This document shows, piece by piece, positions 8,350-17,208 of a stretch of DNA of 64,000 nucleotides. The stretch's first letter is position 1; every line of letters starts with the position of its first letter. Made by a program: the position numbers and the translations under genes. Source of the DNA: Mesorhizobium sophorae (GTDB lineage: Bacteria > Pseudomonadota > Alphaproteobacteria > Rhizobiales > Rhizobiaceae); contig NZ_NNRI01000008.1 of assembly GCF_002270415.1 (NCBI RefSeq), forward strand, positions 310,001 through 374,000, written 5' to 3'. A model generated the notes under the pieces. The model saw nothing but the letters and a program-made list of their open reading frames with translations, did no database searches and was not told the origin of the DNA.

Positions 8350-9668
8350 TGCTTCCCCAGGAAATCATCCGACGCAAGCGCGATGGCCTGAAGCTGTCGG
8401 CGCAGGAGATCGCCGGCTTCGTCGGGGGCATCACCGAAGGGGCCGTTTCGGACGGCCAGGTCGGCGCCTTCGCCATGGCGGTGTTCTTCAACGGCATGAG
8501 CCGCGACGAGGCGGTGGCACTGACGCTGGCGATGCGCGATTCCGGTGACGTGCTCGACTGGTCGGACCTGCCCGGCCCGGTGACCGACAAACATTCGACA
8601 GGCGGCGTCGGCGACAATGTTTCGCTGATGCTGGCGCCGATCGTCGCCGCCTGCGGCGCTTATGTGCCGATGATTTCTGGCCGTGGCCTTGGCCATACCG
8701 GCGGCACGCTGGACAAGATGGATGCGATCCCCGGCTATGCCAGCCAGCCTGATATCGCGCTGTTTCGCAAGGCGGTGCTTGAAACCGGCTGCGCCATAAT
8801 CGGCCAGACCGCGGACCTCGCGCCGGCAGATCGACGGCTCTACGCGATCCGGGATGTCACCGGCACGGTCGAATCGGTGCCGCTGATCACCGCTTCGATC
8901 CTGTCGAAGAAGCTGGCGGCCGGGTTGCAGTCGCTGGTGCTCGACGTCAAGGTCGGCAACGGTGCCTTCATGGAAAAGTCGCGGGACGCGACCGCGCTTG
9001 CCAACAGCCTTGTCGAGATCGCCAATGGCGCCGGCCTGAAGGCCTCGGCGTTGATCACCGGCATGAACGAGCCGCTGGCCTCGGCCGCCGGCAACGCGGT
9101 CGAGGTGCGCAACGCCGTCGACTTCCTGACCGGCCGTCTTCGTGATCGTCGGCTGGAGGACGTGACGCTGGCGCTCGCCGCCGAGATGCTGCAATCGGCG
9201 GGACTGGTGTCGTCGAACCAGGATGGCATGCGGCGCGCCACTGAGACGCTTGCCAGCGGCCGCGCCGCCGCCACTTTTGCGCGCATGGTCGCCGCGCTCG
9301 GCGGTCCCGCCGATTTCATCGAGAAACCGGAAAAATACTTGGCCGTGGCGGCGACCGAGTTTGCCGTCAAGGCGACCGAAGACGGCTTCGTCACCGGCAT
9401 AACGACCCGCGACATCGGGCTCGCCGTGGTTGGCCTGGGAGGCGGACGCACGCGGCCGGACGACAAGGTCGATCACGCGGTCGGCATCACCAGGCTGCTG
9501 CCGGTCGGCGCGGAGGTTCGGGCTGGCGAGCCGCTGGCGCTGGTCCATGCCCGCTCATTGGCCGATGCCGAGGCGGCCGCCGCCGCTGTGATTTCGGCCT
9601 ATGCGATTGGCGCCTCGAAGCCGGCTGCCGACAAGTCGGTCATCCGGCGGATTCTTCCACGCGGCTAA
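8349..9668 (+). CDS. deoA: Thymidine phosphorylase
   Basis: This encodes a 439-residue enzyme that cleaves thymidine and deoxyuridine with phosphate to base and deoxyribose-1-phosphate. The phosphate-binding motif KHSTGGVGDNVSL, the substrate region SGRGLGHTGGTLDK and LDVKVGNGAF are intact, and length matches the family. It starts within the punA stop codon. It is the last gene of the transporter/salvage operon. Its final codons contain a 15-base sequence that is repeated just after the stop (9651-9665 and 9675-9689, one mismatch). Confidence 0.95.
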   Translation: MLPQEIIRRKRDGLKLSAQEIAGFVGGITEGAVSDGQVGAFAMAVFFNGMSRDEAVALTLAMRDSGDVLDWSDLPGPVTDKHSTGGVGDNVSLMLAPIVAACGAYVPMISGRGLGHTGGTLDKMDAIPGYASQPDIALFRKAVLETGCAIIGQTADLAPADRRLYAIRDVTGTVESVPLITASILSKKLAAGLQSLVLDVKVGNGAFMEKSRDATALANSLVEIANGAGLKASALITGMNEPLASAAGNAVEVRNAVDFLTGRLRDRRLEDVTLALAAEMLQSAGLVSSNQDGMRRATETLASGRAAATFARMVAALGGPADFIEKPEKYLAVAATEFAVKATEDGFVTGITTRDIGLAVVGLGGGRTRPDDKVDHAVGITRLLPVGAEVRAGEPLALVHARSLADAEAAAAAVISAYAIGASKPAADKSVIRRILPRG

Positions 9669-9692
9669 TTGCGAATTCTTCCGCGCGGCAGA

Positions 9693-10256
9693 TTATTGAA
9701 CGAGCAGCAGCGTCCCATTCTCGGCCTGGAATTTGCCAAGCCGATTGAGGAAGCTCATGCCGATCAGATTGGTCTGCAGTGCCTTGTCGTCGAGCACGAT
9801 GGTCTGGACGTCATTGACCGTGATGCTGCCGATCTGTAGCCGGTCGATCATTGCCACTGCAGCCTTGATCGAGCCATTGGCGGTGCTGACCTCGTGACTG
9901 AAGTCGGAAGGGTTCAGCGACAGGCCGATCCTGCGGGCCGTCGAGGTGTTGATGGCGACCAGCGTGGCGCCGGTGTCGATCATGCCGTCGACCTGACGTC
10001 CGTTGAGCTTGAAGGCCGACGAGAAATGTCCGCGCTCGTCAGCCGTAACGATGACCTTGCGGCCAAGCAGCAGCGGCGTGGCCGGCTTGTCGGGCACCAC
10101 TGCCAGATTGACGTCCGGCTGGGCCTCGACCGCTGCCTTGCCCGTCATCGACGATCTCAGCAGGTTTTCGATGATTTGCGGATTGGACTGATACACGATC
10201 GGTATCGATGCCGATGTGCCGGCGAAAACGCCAAGGATGAGAAGTTTGCGCAGCAT
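9693..10256 (-). CDS. Retropepsin-like aspartic protease, membrane-anchored (TIGR02281 type)
   Basis: This encodes a 187-residue protein with an N-terminal hydrophobic anchor (residues 3-21) and a single-domain aspartic protease fold. The active-site motif DTGAT holds Asp94, and the second hallmark LIGMSFLNRL lies near residues 165-174. Proteins of this type are widespread in alphaproteobacteria and are presumed to act as dimers on the periplasmic side; the substrate is unknown. It is convergent with deoA and stands alone. Confidence 0.85.
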   Translation of the reverse strand: MLRKLLILGVFAGTSASIPIVYQSNPQIIENLLRSSMTGKAAVEAQPDVNLAVVPDKPATPLLLGRKVIVTADERGHFSSAFKLNGRQVDGMIDTGATLVAINTSTARRIGLSLNPSDFSHEVSTANGSIKAAVAMIDRLQIGSITVNDVQTIVLDDKALQTNLIGMSFLNRLGKFQAENGTLLLVQ

Positions 10257-10353
10257 GGATCGGCCTTCGTGACGGCCGATCCATAGGCCCGGATGGTGAT
10301 TGCCGCTTTAACGCACGCCAAAACCACGCCTTTGCGTAAACATTTGGTAAATC

Positions 10354-10377
10354 GTACCAGGCAACTTTGCCTGGTAC
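10354..10377 (-). terminator. Hairpin at the end of upp
   Basis: A perfect 10-base inverted repeat (GTACCAGGCA / TGCCTGGTAC) with an ACTT loop sits directly after the upp stop codon. The sequence following it on the minus strand is only modestly T-rich (GATTTACC), so termination strength is uncertain. Confidence 0.6.
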
Positions 10378-11006
10378 TACTTGGTCCCGTACATGCGGTC
10401 GCCGGCATCACCGAGCCCAGGCATGATGTAGCCCTTCTCGTTCAGCTGGCGGTCGATCGAAGCGGTGAAGACGGGAACATCCGGATGCGCCTTGGTGAAG
10501 CGCTCGATGCCTTCGGGCGCCGCCAGCAGGCAAAGGAAGCGGATGTTGGTGGCGCCGCGCCCTTTCAGCTTGTCGATCGCCGCAATCGCCGAATTGGCGG
10601 TGGCCAGCATCGGATCGACGACGATCACCAGCCGGTCGGCGAGGTCGCTCGGCGCCTTGAAGAAATATTCCACCGCTTCCAGCGTCTCATGGTCGCGGTA
10701 AAGGCCGATATGGGCGACGCGGGCCGCGGGCACCAAGTCTAGCAGGCCTTCGAGCAAGCCGTTGCCGGCGCGCAGCACCGAGGCAAAAACCAGCTTCTTG
10801 CCCTCCAGCGTCGGTGCCTCCATGGTCTCGATCGGCGTTTCGATCGTCGTCGTCGTCAGTTCGAGGTTGCGGGTGACCTCATAGCCGAGCAGCAGCGAAA
10901 TCTCGCGCAGCAGCCGCCGGAAGCCGGCCGTCGAGGTCTCCTTCTTGCGCATGATGGTCAGCTTGTGCTGGACAAGCGGATGGTCGACGACGGTGACGCC
11001 CTGCAT
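10377..11006 (-). CDS. upp: Uracil phosphoribosyltransferase
   Basis: This encodes a 209-residue enzyme that joins uracil and PRPP to make UMP, the usual length for Upp. The PRPP-binding loop ([12 protein letters not shown], about residues 128-139) and the uracil-binding C-terminal motif ([13 protein letters not shown]) are present. A good ribosome-binding site (AGGAGA) precedes the ATG. It lies downstream of add on the same strand, 145 bases away, and the two may be co-transcribed. It recovers uracil released by the phosphorylases of the neighbouring operon. Confidence 0.96.
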   Translation of the reverse strand: MQGVTVVDHPLVQHKLTIMRKKETSTAGFRRLLREISLLLGYEVTRNLELTTTTIETPIETMEAPTLEGKKLVFASVLRAGNGLLEGLLDLVPAARVAHIGLYRDHETLEAVEYFFKAPSDLADRLVIVVDPMLATANSAIAAIDKLKGRGATNIRFLCLLAAPEGIERFTKAHPDVPVFTASIDRQLNEKGYIMPGLGDAGDRMYGTK

Positions 11007-11151
11007 GGTGTTCTCCTGATGCCTGCGCCCGAAAGTGCGCGCATGGTCCTTTCGGACGCGCCGCGCTTCAAGCTGCTTGAGTGAACCCTAGCGGCAATAC
11101 GCCGGCCAAGGAACCGTTGGCCAGCACCGACCACAGCTTTGTCGGAAGAAA

Positions 11152-12126
11152 TCAGCGAGCGGCGCCATTGAGGCGAGCAAGAAGCGCGGTCTTGGTCTTT
11201 CGGTCGACGAAAGCGGCCTCGATGGCCGTTCTGGTGACGGCGGTCAGCGCCTTTTCGGTCATCGAGAAATGCTCGGCGGCGATTTCGTATTCGCGCTTCA
11301 GCGAGGTCCAGAAATAGGGTGGATCGTCGGAATTGAGCGTCACCTTGCAGCCGGCCGCCTGCAGGGCCGGAAAGGGATGGTCGGCAAAACTGTCGAACAC
11401 CTTGAGCGCGATGTTGGAGCCGGGGCAGCACTCCAGCACGATACCCTCATCGGCAATGCGCCGGACAAGGTCCGGGTTTTCGATGGCGCGCACGCCATGG
11501 CCGATGCGGGAGGGACGGATGTGATCGAGTGCCGCCTTGACGGTCTCCCAGCCTGTCAGTTCGCCGGCATGGATGGTGATGCCGAGCCCGGCCTCGCGCG
11601 CGATCTCGAAGGCCCTGACATAGTCCTCCATGTCGCCGATGCGCTCGTCGCCGGCGACGCCGAAACCGGTGACCAGCGGATGCCCGCAGCGCGCCGCGAA
11701 GCGCGCCGCCTGCTCGATGGACTCGACGCCGACATGGCGCACGCCGGTGACGATCATGCGGCCCTCGATGCCGGTCTTGGCCTTGGCCCGCGCCATGCCC
11801 TCGCCGAGCGCGTCGGTGTAGGCCTTGGGCGAGAGCCCGGCCTTCTTGGCATGGTCGGGCGAAGTGAACACCTCGGAATAGATGGCACCGTCGCGAGCCA
11901 GGCTGGTCAGGTAATGGTCGGCCAGCCGTGCATAATCCTCCTCCGTCCGGAACAGATCGGAGGAAAAGTCGTAGGCCGCGAGGAAGGATGTGAAATCATG
12001 CCAGACGAATGAACCGTTCTGGATATAGGGCGAGGTATCCCTGCCGTATTTCTGCGCCTGGCGGATGACGAGTTCAGGCGCCGCTGCCCCCTCGATGTGG
12101 CAGTGCAATTCCGCTTTCAAAGGCAT
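11152..12126 (-). CDS. add: Adenosine deaminase
   Basis: This encodes a 324-residue zinc enzyme that deaminates adenosine or deoxyadenosine to inosine. Metal and catalytic residues are visible as H8xH10 in LHCHIEG, the ITIHAGE motif, SRIGHG, and the LNSDDP motif. Length matches the family. Some proteins of this shape act on adenine or other aminopurines, so substrate choice is inferred from the motifs and the nucleoside salvage context. It is divergent from ubiE and heads the add-upp unit. Confidence 0.92.
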   Translation of the reverse strand: MPLKAELHCHIEGAAAPELVIRQAQKYGRDTSPYIQNGSFVWHDFTSFLAAYDFSSDLFRTEEDYARLADHYLTSLARDGAIYSEVFTSPDHAKKAGLSPKAYTDALGEGMARAKAKTGIEGRMIVTGVRHVGVESIEQAARFAARCGHPLVTGFGVAGDERIGDMEDYVRAFEIAREAGLGITIHAGELTGWETVKAALDHIRPSRIGHGVRAIENPDLVRRIADEGIVLECCPGSNIALKVFDSFADHPFPALQAAGCKVTLNSDDPPYFWTSLKREYEIAAEHFSMTEKALTAVTRTAIEAAFVDRKTKTALLARLNGAAR

Positions 12127-12260
12127 TCAATCATCCCGTCAGTCAGTCCAGCTGTTGAAAACCCAACACCTGGAAGCGCGGCCGAACACCGCGCCTTAAA
12201 CAATAGCGCCCGCACCATCGATCGGCTATGGTCCCGCCGGTTTTATGACGGATCAAAAAA

Positions 12261-13037
12261 ATGTCAGTTGAGAGAACCACGGCCGCGGGCGGCATGGAAA
12301 CCTCCTATGGTTTCAAGCGTGTAGGGGCTGGCGACAAGCAGTCCCTGGTCAACGATGTTTTCCACAAGGTTGCCAACCGCTACGACCTGATGAACGATCT
12401 GATGTCGGCCGGCCTGCACCGGCTGTGGAAGGATGCCATGGTCACCTGGCTCAATCCTCCCAAAAGAATGGGCTGGCGCGTGCTCGACGTTGCCGGTGGC
12501 ACCGGTGACATCGCCTTCCGCATCGTCGATGCGAGCCACGGCAATGCCCATGCCACCGTGCTCGACATCAATGGCTCCATGCTCGCCGTCGGCCGCGATC
12601 GAGCCGAGAAGAAAGGCCTGTCCGGCAACACCGACTTCGTCGAGGCCAATGCCGAGGAACTGCCCTTTGCGGACGCGACATTCGACGCCTACACCATCGC
12701 TTTCGGCATTCGCAACGTGCCGCGCATCGCTGTCGCGCTCAGTGAAGCGTTCCGAGTACTGAAGCCGGGCGGCCGGTTCCTCTGCCTCGAATTCTCCGAA
12801 GTCGAGATGCCGCTGCTCGACAAGGCCTATGAAGCCTGGTCGTTCAACGCCATTCCGAAGATCGGCAAGATGGTCACCGGTGACGGCGAGCCCTATTCCT
12901 ATCTGGTCGAATCGATCGCCAGGTTTCCCAACCAGCAGAATTTCGCGACGATGATCTCCCGCGCTGGCTTCGATCGCGTCTCCTTCCGCAACTATTCCGG
13001 TGGCATCGCGGCACTTCATTCGGGCTGGAAGCTTTGA
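12261..13037 (+). CDS. ubiE: Demethylmenaquinone/ubiquinone C-methyltransferase UbiE
   Basis: This encodes a 258-residue SAM-dependent methyltransferase that performs the C-methylation step of ubiquinone synthesis. Motif I is [11 protein letters not shown], and the family signatures [17 protein letters not shown] and AFGIRNV are present. The ATG at 12261 gives the standard length. ubiB begins 70 bases downstream in the same direction, so the two ubiquinone genes are probably co-transcribed. Confidence 0.96.
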   Translation: MSVERTTAAGGMETSYGFKRVGAGDKQSLVNDVFHKVANRYDLMNDLMSAGLHRLWKDAMVTWLNPPKRMGWRVLDVAGGTGDIAFRIVDASHGNAHATVLDINGSMLAVGRDRAEKKGLSGNTDFVEANAEELPFADATFDAYTIAFGIRNVPRIAVALSEAFRVLKPGGRFLCLEFSEVEMPLLDKAYEAWSFNAIPKIGKMVTGDGEPYSYLVESIARFPNQQNFATMISRAGFDRVSFRNYSGGIAALHSGWKL

Positions 13038-13107
13038 GGCTGGACCGCATTTCTCACAGTCGACGTGCGCCATGCCGGTTCGAAGAACCGGTAGGACGGG
13101 CACGGCC

Positions 13108-14682
13108 ATGAGCACCGTCAGCGCTGGGTTTCGGCTCGTACGGGCGGGCTGGGTGCTGGTGCGCGAAGGCGTCGTCGCCGCCTTGCCGGGCGAGGAACTG
13201 TCGGGCCTGCCGAAGTTCGGCTGGCGGCTGGCGCGGCTGTTCACCCGCCGCCGCGCACTGGCCTATGAGCGCAGCGACCGGCTGGCCAAGGCGGTCGTCC
13301 GGCTCGGACCGTCCTATGTCAAGCTCGGCCAGTTCCTGGCGACACGCCCCGACGTCGTCGGCAACGACATGGCGCTCGATCTCGCCATGTTGCAGGACAA
13401 GATGCACACCTTCCCGAGAGCCGAGGCGATCGCGGCTATCGAGGCTTCGCTCGGGCGCAAGGTCGGCGATCTCTACGCGCAATTCGGCGACCCGGTCGCA
13501 GCCGCTTCCATTGCCCAGGTCCACGCTGCCGAAACCATCCATGACGGCGCTGCAACCAAGGTCGCTGTAAAGGTCATCCGGCCGGGCGTGCGCCGCCACT
13601 TCTTCCAGGATCTCGAAAGCTATTTCCTCGCCGCCCACCTGCAGGAGAAGTACATCCCGTCGTCGCGCCGGCTACGGCCGGTCGAGGTCACCGAGACGTT
13701 GGCGCAGACCACCAGGATCGAGATGGACCTCCGCCTCGAGGCGGCAGCCCTTTCGGAACTCGGCGAAAACACCAAGGATGATCCCGGTTTTCGCGTGCCA
13801 TCCGTCGACTGGGAGCGCACCGGCCGCGACGTGCTGACCATGGAGTGGGTCGACGGCGTCAAGATGAACGACATTGCCGGCCTTGCCGCTGCCGGTCATG
13901 ACCTGAAAACTATCGCCGCCAATCTCATCCAGTCGTTCCTGCGCCACACGCTGCGCGACGGCTTCTTCCACGCCGACATGCATCCGGGCAACCTGTTCGT
14001 CGAAGCAAATGGCACCATAGTCGCCGTCGATCTCGGCATTGCCGGCAGGCTCGGCAAGAAGGAGCGCCGCTTCCTCGCCGAAATCCTCTACGGCTTCATC
14101 ACCCGCGACTACCTGCGTGTCGCCGAAGTGCATTTCGAAGCCGGCTATGTGCCGCGCCAGCACAATGTCGCGGCCTTTGCGCAAGCAATCCGGGCGATCG
14201 GCGAGCCGATCCACGGCCAGCCGGCAGAGACCATTTCGATGGCCAAGCTTTTGACGCTGCTGTTCGAAGTGACCGAACTCTTCGACATGGCGACGCGGCC
14301 GGAACTGATCCTGCTGCAGAAGACCATGGTGGTGGTCGAGGGTGTGGCGCGCACGCTCGACCCGGCCTTCAACATGTGGAAGACGGCCGAGCCGGTGGTC
14401 AGCGGCTGGATCGCCGGCAATCTTGGCCCGCGTGGCATGATGGTCGATGCACGCGATGGCGCCAAGGCGCTGCTGACGCTGGCCCGCCAGGCGCCCGAGC
14501 TTGCGGCGCGTACCGATCGGCTGTCACGAGAGATCGACCTGATGGCCGAGCACGGCCTGCGCTTCGACGAGACCACCGCCCGGGCCATCGGCAAGGCCGA
14601 GGCGCGCTACAGCCGCTCCGGTCGCCTGGCGCTGTGGGTGATCGCCCTGACGCTGGTCTACATTGCGTGGAAGATCATATAG
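13108..14682 (+). CDS. ubiB: UbiB-family protein kinase-like ATPase for ubiquinone synthesis
   Basis: This encodes a 524-residue UbiB/ADCK family protein, a membrane-associated ATPase needed for ubiquinone biosynthesis. The family-specific KxGQ motif (VKLGQFLATRPD), the ExD motif (EMDLRLEA), the catalytic-loop equivalent HADMHPGNL and the metal-binding DLG motif (AVDLGIAG) are all present. A hydrophobic C-terminus (LALWVIALTLVYIAW) would anchor it in the inner membrane. The ATG at 13108 follows an AGGACGGG sequence; another in-frame ATG lies 12 codons upstream. Confidence 0.94.
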   Translation: MSTVSAGFRLVRAGWVLVREGVVAALPGEELSGLPKFGWRLARLFTRRRALAYERSDRLAKAVVRLGPSYVKLGQFLATRPDVVGNDMALDLAMLQDKMHTFPRAEAIAAIEASLGRKVGDLYAQFGDPVAAASIAQVHAAETIHDGAATKVAVKVIRPGVRRHFFQDLESYFLAAHLQEKYIPSSRRLRPVEVTETLAQTTRIEMDLRLEAAALSELGENTKDDPGFRVPSVDWERTGRDVLTMEWVDGVKMNDIAGLAAAGHDLKTIAANLIQSFLRHTLRDGFFHADMHPGNLFVEANGTIVAVDLGIAGRLGKKERRFLAEILYGFITRDYLRVAEVHFEAGYVPRQHNVAAFAQAIRAIGEPIHGQPAETISMAKLLTLLFEVTELFDMATRPELILLQKTMVVVEGVARTLDPAFNMWKTAEPVVSGWIAGNLGPRGMMVDARDGAKALLTLARQAPELAARTDRLSREIDLMAEHGLRFDETTARAIGKAEARYSRSGRLALWVIALTLVYIAWKII

Positions 14683-14724
14683 CGCCCAGTCACAACCGGG
14701 TTTAGCTCGCAACTTGCGGCGATC

Positions 14725-14773
14725 TGATTGCATTGCTATCATTGCATTCAGAAACTGCGGTAGAGTGCAATCA
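14725..14773. promoter_or_regulatory. TGATTGCA-type repeats before coaBC, possible operator
   Basis: TGATTGCA at 14725-14732 and its exact reverse complement TGCAATCA at 14766-14773 flank the sequence just before the coaBC start codon. Between them ATTGCATT occurs at 14727-14734 and again at 14741-14748. The downstream copy ends one base before the ATG at 14775. Because the encoded protein starts with a ribbon-helix-helix DNA-binding domain, these repeats are a candidate autoregulatory operator. That link is inference. Confidence 0.5.
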
Positions 14774-14774
14774 T

Positions 14775-16244
14775 ATGGCCAGCATTACGATCCGCAATCT
14801 GGACGATGAGGTCAAGGACCTGCTGCGCCGATTGGCGGCGGAGAACGACCGCTCCATGGAGGAGCAAGCGCGGGTGATGATCCGGGCCGCCGTTGACGGG
14901 CAGATCGGTTCTGTGGGCCGCATCGACCAGATCGAGAAAACCCTCCGCGAACTGACCAGTTCGCACGGCGTAGCCACTCCCGCTGCCGCACCGGCAGGCA
15001 AAGCCTTGCCGCGCGGCCTCTCCGGCAAACGCATCCTGCTCATCATCGGCGGCGGCATCGCCGCCTACAAGGCGCTGGATCTCATCCGTCGCCTGCGCGA
15101 GCGAGGCGCTGCGGTGCGGGTGGTCATGACATCAGCCGCACAGGAGTTCGTCACGACGCTGTCGGTGGGGGCGCTTTCCGCAGACCATGTCTTCACCGAA
15201 CTGTTCGACCGCAATGACGAGCACGATGTCGGCCATATCAGGCTATCGCGCGAGGCCGACCTTCTGGTGGTGGCGCCCGCCACCGCCGACCTGATGGCCA
15301 AGCTTGCCAATGGCCATGCCAACGATCTTGCCTCGACGGTGTTGATCGCCACCGACAAGCCCATGTTGATGGCGCCAGCCATGAACCCAAGAATGTGGGC
15401 GCATCCGGCGACCCGCCGCAACCGCGCGACGTTGCAGAAGGATGGCGTCGCCTTTGTCGGTCCCGCCAGGGGCGAAATGGCCGAAAGCAATGAGGCGGGC
15501 GAAGGCCGCATGGCCGAACCGCTGGAGATCGTCGCCGCCATCGAGGCGCTGCTTGATGTCAGCCCCAAGCCGCTGTCGGGGCGCAGGATCATCGTCACCT
15601 CCGGCCCGACGCATGAGCCGATCGACCCGGTGCGCTATATCGCCAACCGTTCGTCCGGCAAGCAGGGCCACGCCATCGCGGCGGCACTGGCCAGGCTCGG
15701 CGCCGATGTACGCCTCGTCTCCGGTCCGGTCACCATCGCCGATCCCGCTGGGGTGAAGACCATCCATGTCGAACGGGCGCAAGAGATGCGCGATGCGGTG
15801 GAGCAGCTTCTGCCTGCGGACGCCGCGGTGTTCGTCGCCGCCGTTGCCGACTGGCGCAGCGAGAACTCGGCCGGTGAGAAGATCAAGAAGGTCGCCGGCG
15901 AAGGACCGCCGGTGCTGCGCATGGTCGAGAATCCCGACATTCTCGCCGGGGTTGGCCATCACAGCCAGCGACCTGGCCTTGTGGTCGGCTTCGCCGCCGA
16001 GACACAGGATCTCTTGCGCAACGCGGAAGCCAAGCTTCGCAAGAAGGGCGCCGATTTCATCGTGGCCAACGACGTGTCGCACGAAAGCGGCATCGGTCCT
16101 TCAGGCGTGATGGGCGGGGATCGCAATCGGGTGCGGATCGTATCCAGGGCCGGCGTCGAGGAATGGCCCGAGATAAGCAAGGACGAGGTGGCGGCGCGGC
16201 TCGCCGCCCTGATCGCCGAACGGCTGAAGACGACCGTCGTTTGA
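14775..16244 (+). CDS. coaBC: CoaBC with an N-terminal FitA-like ribbon-helix-helix domain
   Basis: This encodes a 489-residue protein, about 80 residues longer than usual CoaBC. Residues 1-42 match FitA-type ribbon-helix-helix antitoxins (MASITIRNLDDEV, then RSMEEQARVMIRAAV). Residues 43-82 are a linker. Residues 83-260 are the CoaC flavoprotein decarboxylase, with GGGIAAYKA, His154 (GHIRLS) and Asn204 (PAMNPRMW). Residues 267-489 are the CoaB ligase, with SGPTHEPIDPVRYI and the lysine of GEKIKK. Together they convert phosphopantothenate and cysteine to phosphopantetheine for coenzyme A. The usual CoaC active-site Cys region reads AESNEAGEGRM, without a cysteine. No start codon lies between the RHH region and the CoaC domain, so the fusion appears genuine. 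Confidence 0.9.
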   Translation: MASITIRNLDDEVKDLLRRLAAENDRSMEEQARVMIRAAVDGQIGSVGRIDQIEKTLRELTSSHGVATPAAAPAGKALPRGLSGKRILLIIGGGIAAYKALDLIRRLRERGAAVRVVMTSAAQEFVTTLSVGALSADHVFTELFDRNDEHDVGHIRLSREADLLVVAPATADLMAKLANGHANDLASTVLIATDKPMLMAPAMNPRMWAHPATRRNRATLQKDGVAFVGPARGEMAESNEAGEGRMAEPLEIVAAIEALLDVSPKPLSGRRIIVTSGPTHEPIDPVRYIANRSSGKQGHAIAAALARLGADVRLVSGPVTIADPAGVKTIHVERAQEMRDAVEQLLPADAAVFVAAVADWRSENSAGEKIKKVAGEGPPVLRMVENPDILAGVGHHSQRPGLVVGFAAETQDLLRNAEAKLRKKGADFIVANDVSHESGIGPSGVMGGDRNRVRIVSRAGVEEWPEISKDEVAARLAALIAERLKTTVV

Positions 16245-16302
16245 GTGGAGGCGCTGGAACGACGGCGCGCTTCAGGTCATTCGGCTCTGCATGACCCAGC
16301 GG

Positions 16303-16869
16303 TCAATTGGACAAAAGCTCCGCGGTTCGGGCAAGGGCGCCGGCAAAACCGTTGAGCGGAATGGAAAAGGTGACCGCTTGTCCGGTGTCTGCCGCGAAGG
16401 CATCGATCTTGAGGGTGGTGCCTGACTTCAGCAGCGGCGTGAGGGTCGCATCGAACGCCACCGGCACCAGGCAGCCGACGACCTGGCAGGTGTTGAATGG
16501 CAGGCTGCCATCCAGTTTCTGGTCGTCGATGCTCAGGCTGACGCCCTTGGCAAGCGCCAGGCCGAACGGCAGGGCGAGCGTACCGGCGGCATCCTCGCCG
16601 GTCTTGCTCGACAGTTCGATCGCCAGCAGGCGCTGGTTGTTTTGCTTGTTGAATTGCTGATACGACAGGCTGCAGGTCTTGGTCGCGCCGGAAATCTGGC
16701 AATTGACCGTCCAGTCGCCATGGGTCTCGGACAGCGCCGACGCGCCACCGGGCAGTTGCGGCGCATCGGCGGCCGGCGCCGCCGCGGTCTTGGTTTGCGC
16801 CGCCATGGCCGGCGCACCGACGACGCAGGCTAGACCCAGCATTGCCACGAAATACGCGTACTTCCTCAT
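16303..16869 (-). CDS. Invasion-associated locus B (IalB) family secreted protein
   Basis: This encodes a 188-residue protein with a clear signal peptide (cut near PAMAAQ, residue 23). The rest matches the IalB family: GDWTVNCQI, KTCSLSYQQ and the FNTCQVVGCLVP cysteine motif are all present, and the four cysteines probably form two disulfides. IalB was named in Bartonella for erythrocyte invasion, but homologs are common in free-living rhizobia, where the role is unknown. A GAGGAG ribosome-binding site precedes the ATG. Confidence 0.85.
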   Translation of the reverse strand: MRKYAYFVAMLGLACVVGAPAMAAQTKTAAAPAADAPQLPGGASALSETHGDWTVNCQISGATKTCSLSYQQFNKQNNQRLLAIELSSKTGEDAAGTLALPFGLALAKGVSLSIDDQKLDGSLPFNTCQVVGCLVPVAFDATLTPLLKSGTTLKIDAFAADTGQAVTFSIPLNGFAGALARTAELLSN

Positions 16870-17208
16870 CAGGACTCCTCCCGCCCGGCTCCGCCTGGGG
16901 CCAGCTGGATGCTGACCTTGAGAGACGCGCCGATCGCGTTCTGTTAAACCGTTTCGCCGGAGGCGCCGTCATAGCTGACGGCCGGCGCCATTGACGCCAC
17001 TCAGCTCACGACGGGCGCCGACCGATAGAGCGGCGAATCGACGACCTCCGTCAAGTGCAATGCGGGGCTGTCAGGCAGATTCTCCGCCGCCCTGAGGCGG
17101 CCCTCGGCGGTCGACAAACCGATATTGTTTCGATCAGCCCCAAGATATGGCACAGCCGCACAGACGCCCTATATTAAGGCCATGACTTCTTCACGCGGGA
17201 ATGAGCGG
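16870..17208. other. Intergenic spacer, no gene seen
   Basis: This 339-base spacer separates two divergently transcribed genes for secreted proteins. I find no convincing open frame, tRNA or long repeat. Some GC-rich short inverted repeats occur (GCCGCCCTGAGGCGGC near 17090), and the last 60 bases before the right-hand gene are more AT-rich, as expected for a promoter. Confidence 0.5.

Noticed and set aside
8067..9548. Minus-strand frame of about 490 codons opposite punA/deoA
   Set aside because: Shadow of recognised plus-strand enzymes, with no domain of its own.
14775..14900. A stand-alone FitA antitoxin gene, as half of a toxin-antitoxin pair
   Set aside because: The frame continues without a stop into CoaBC and no PIN-domain toxin gene is adjacent.
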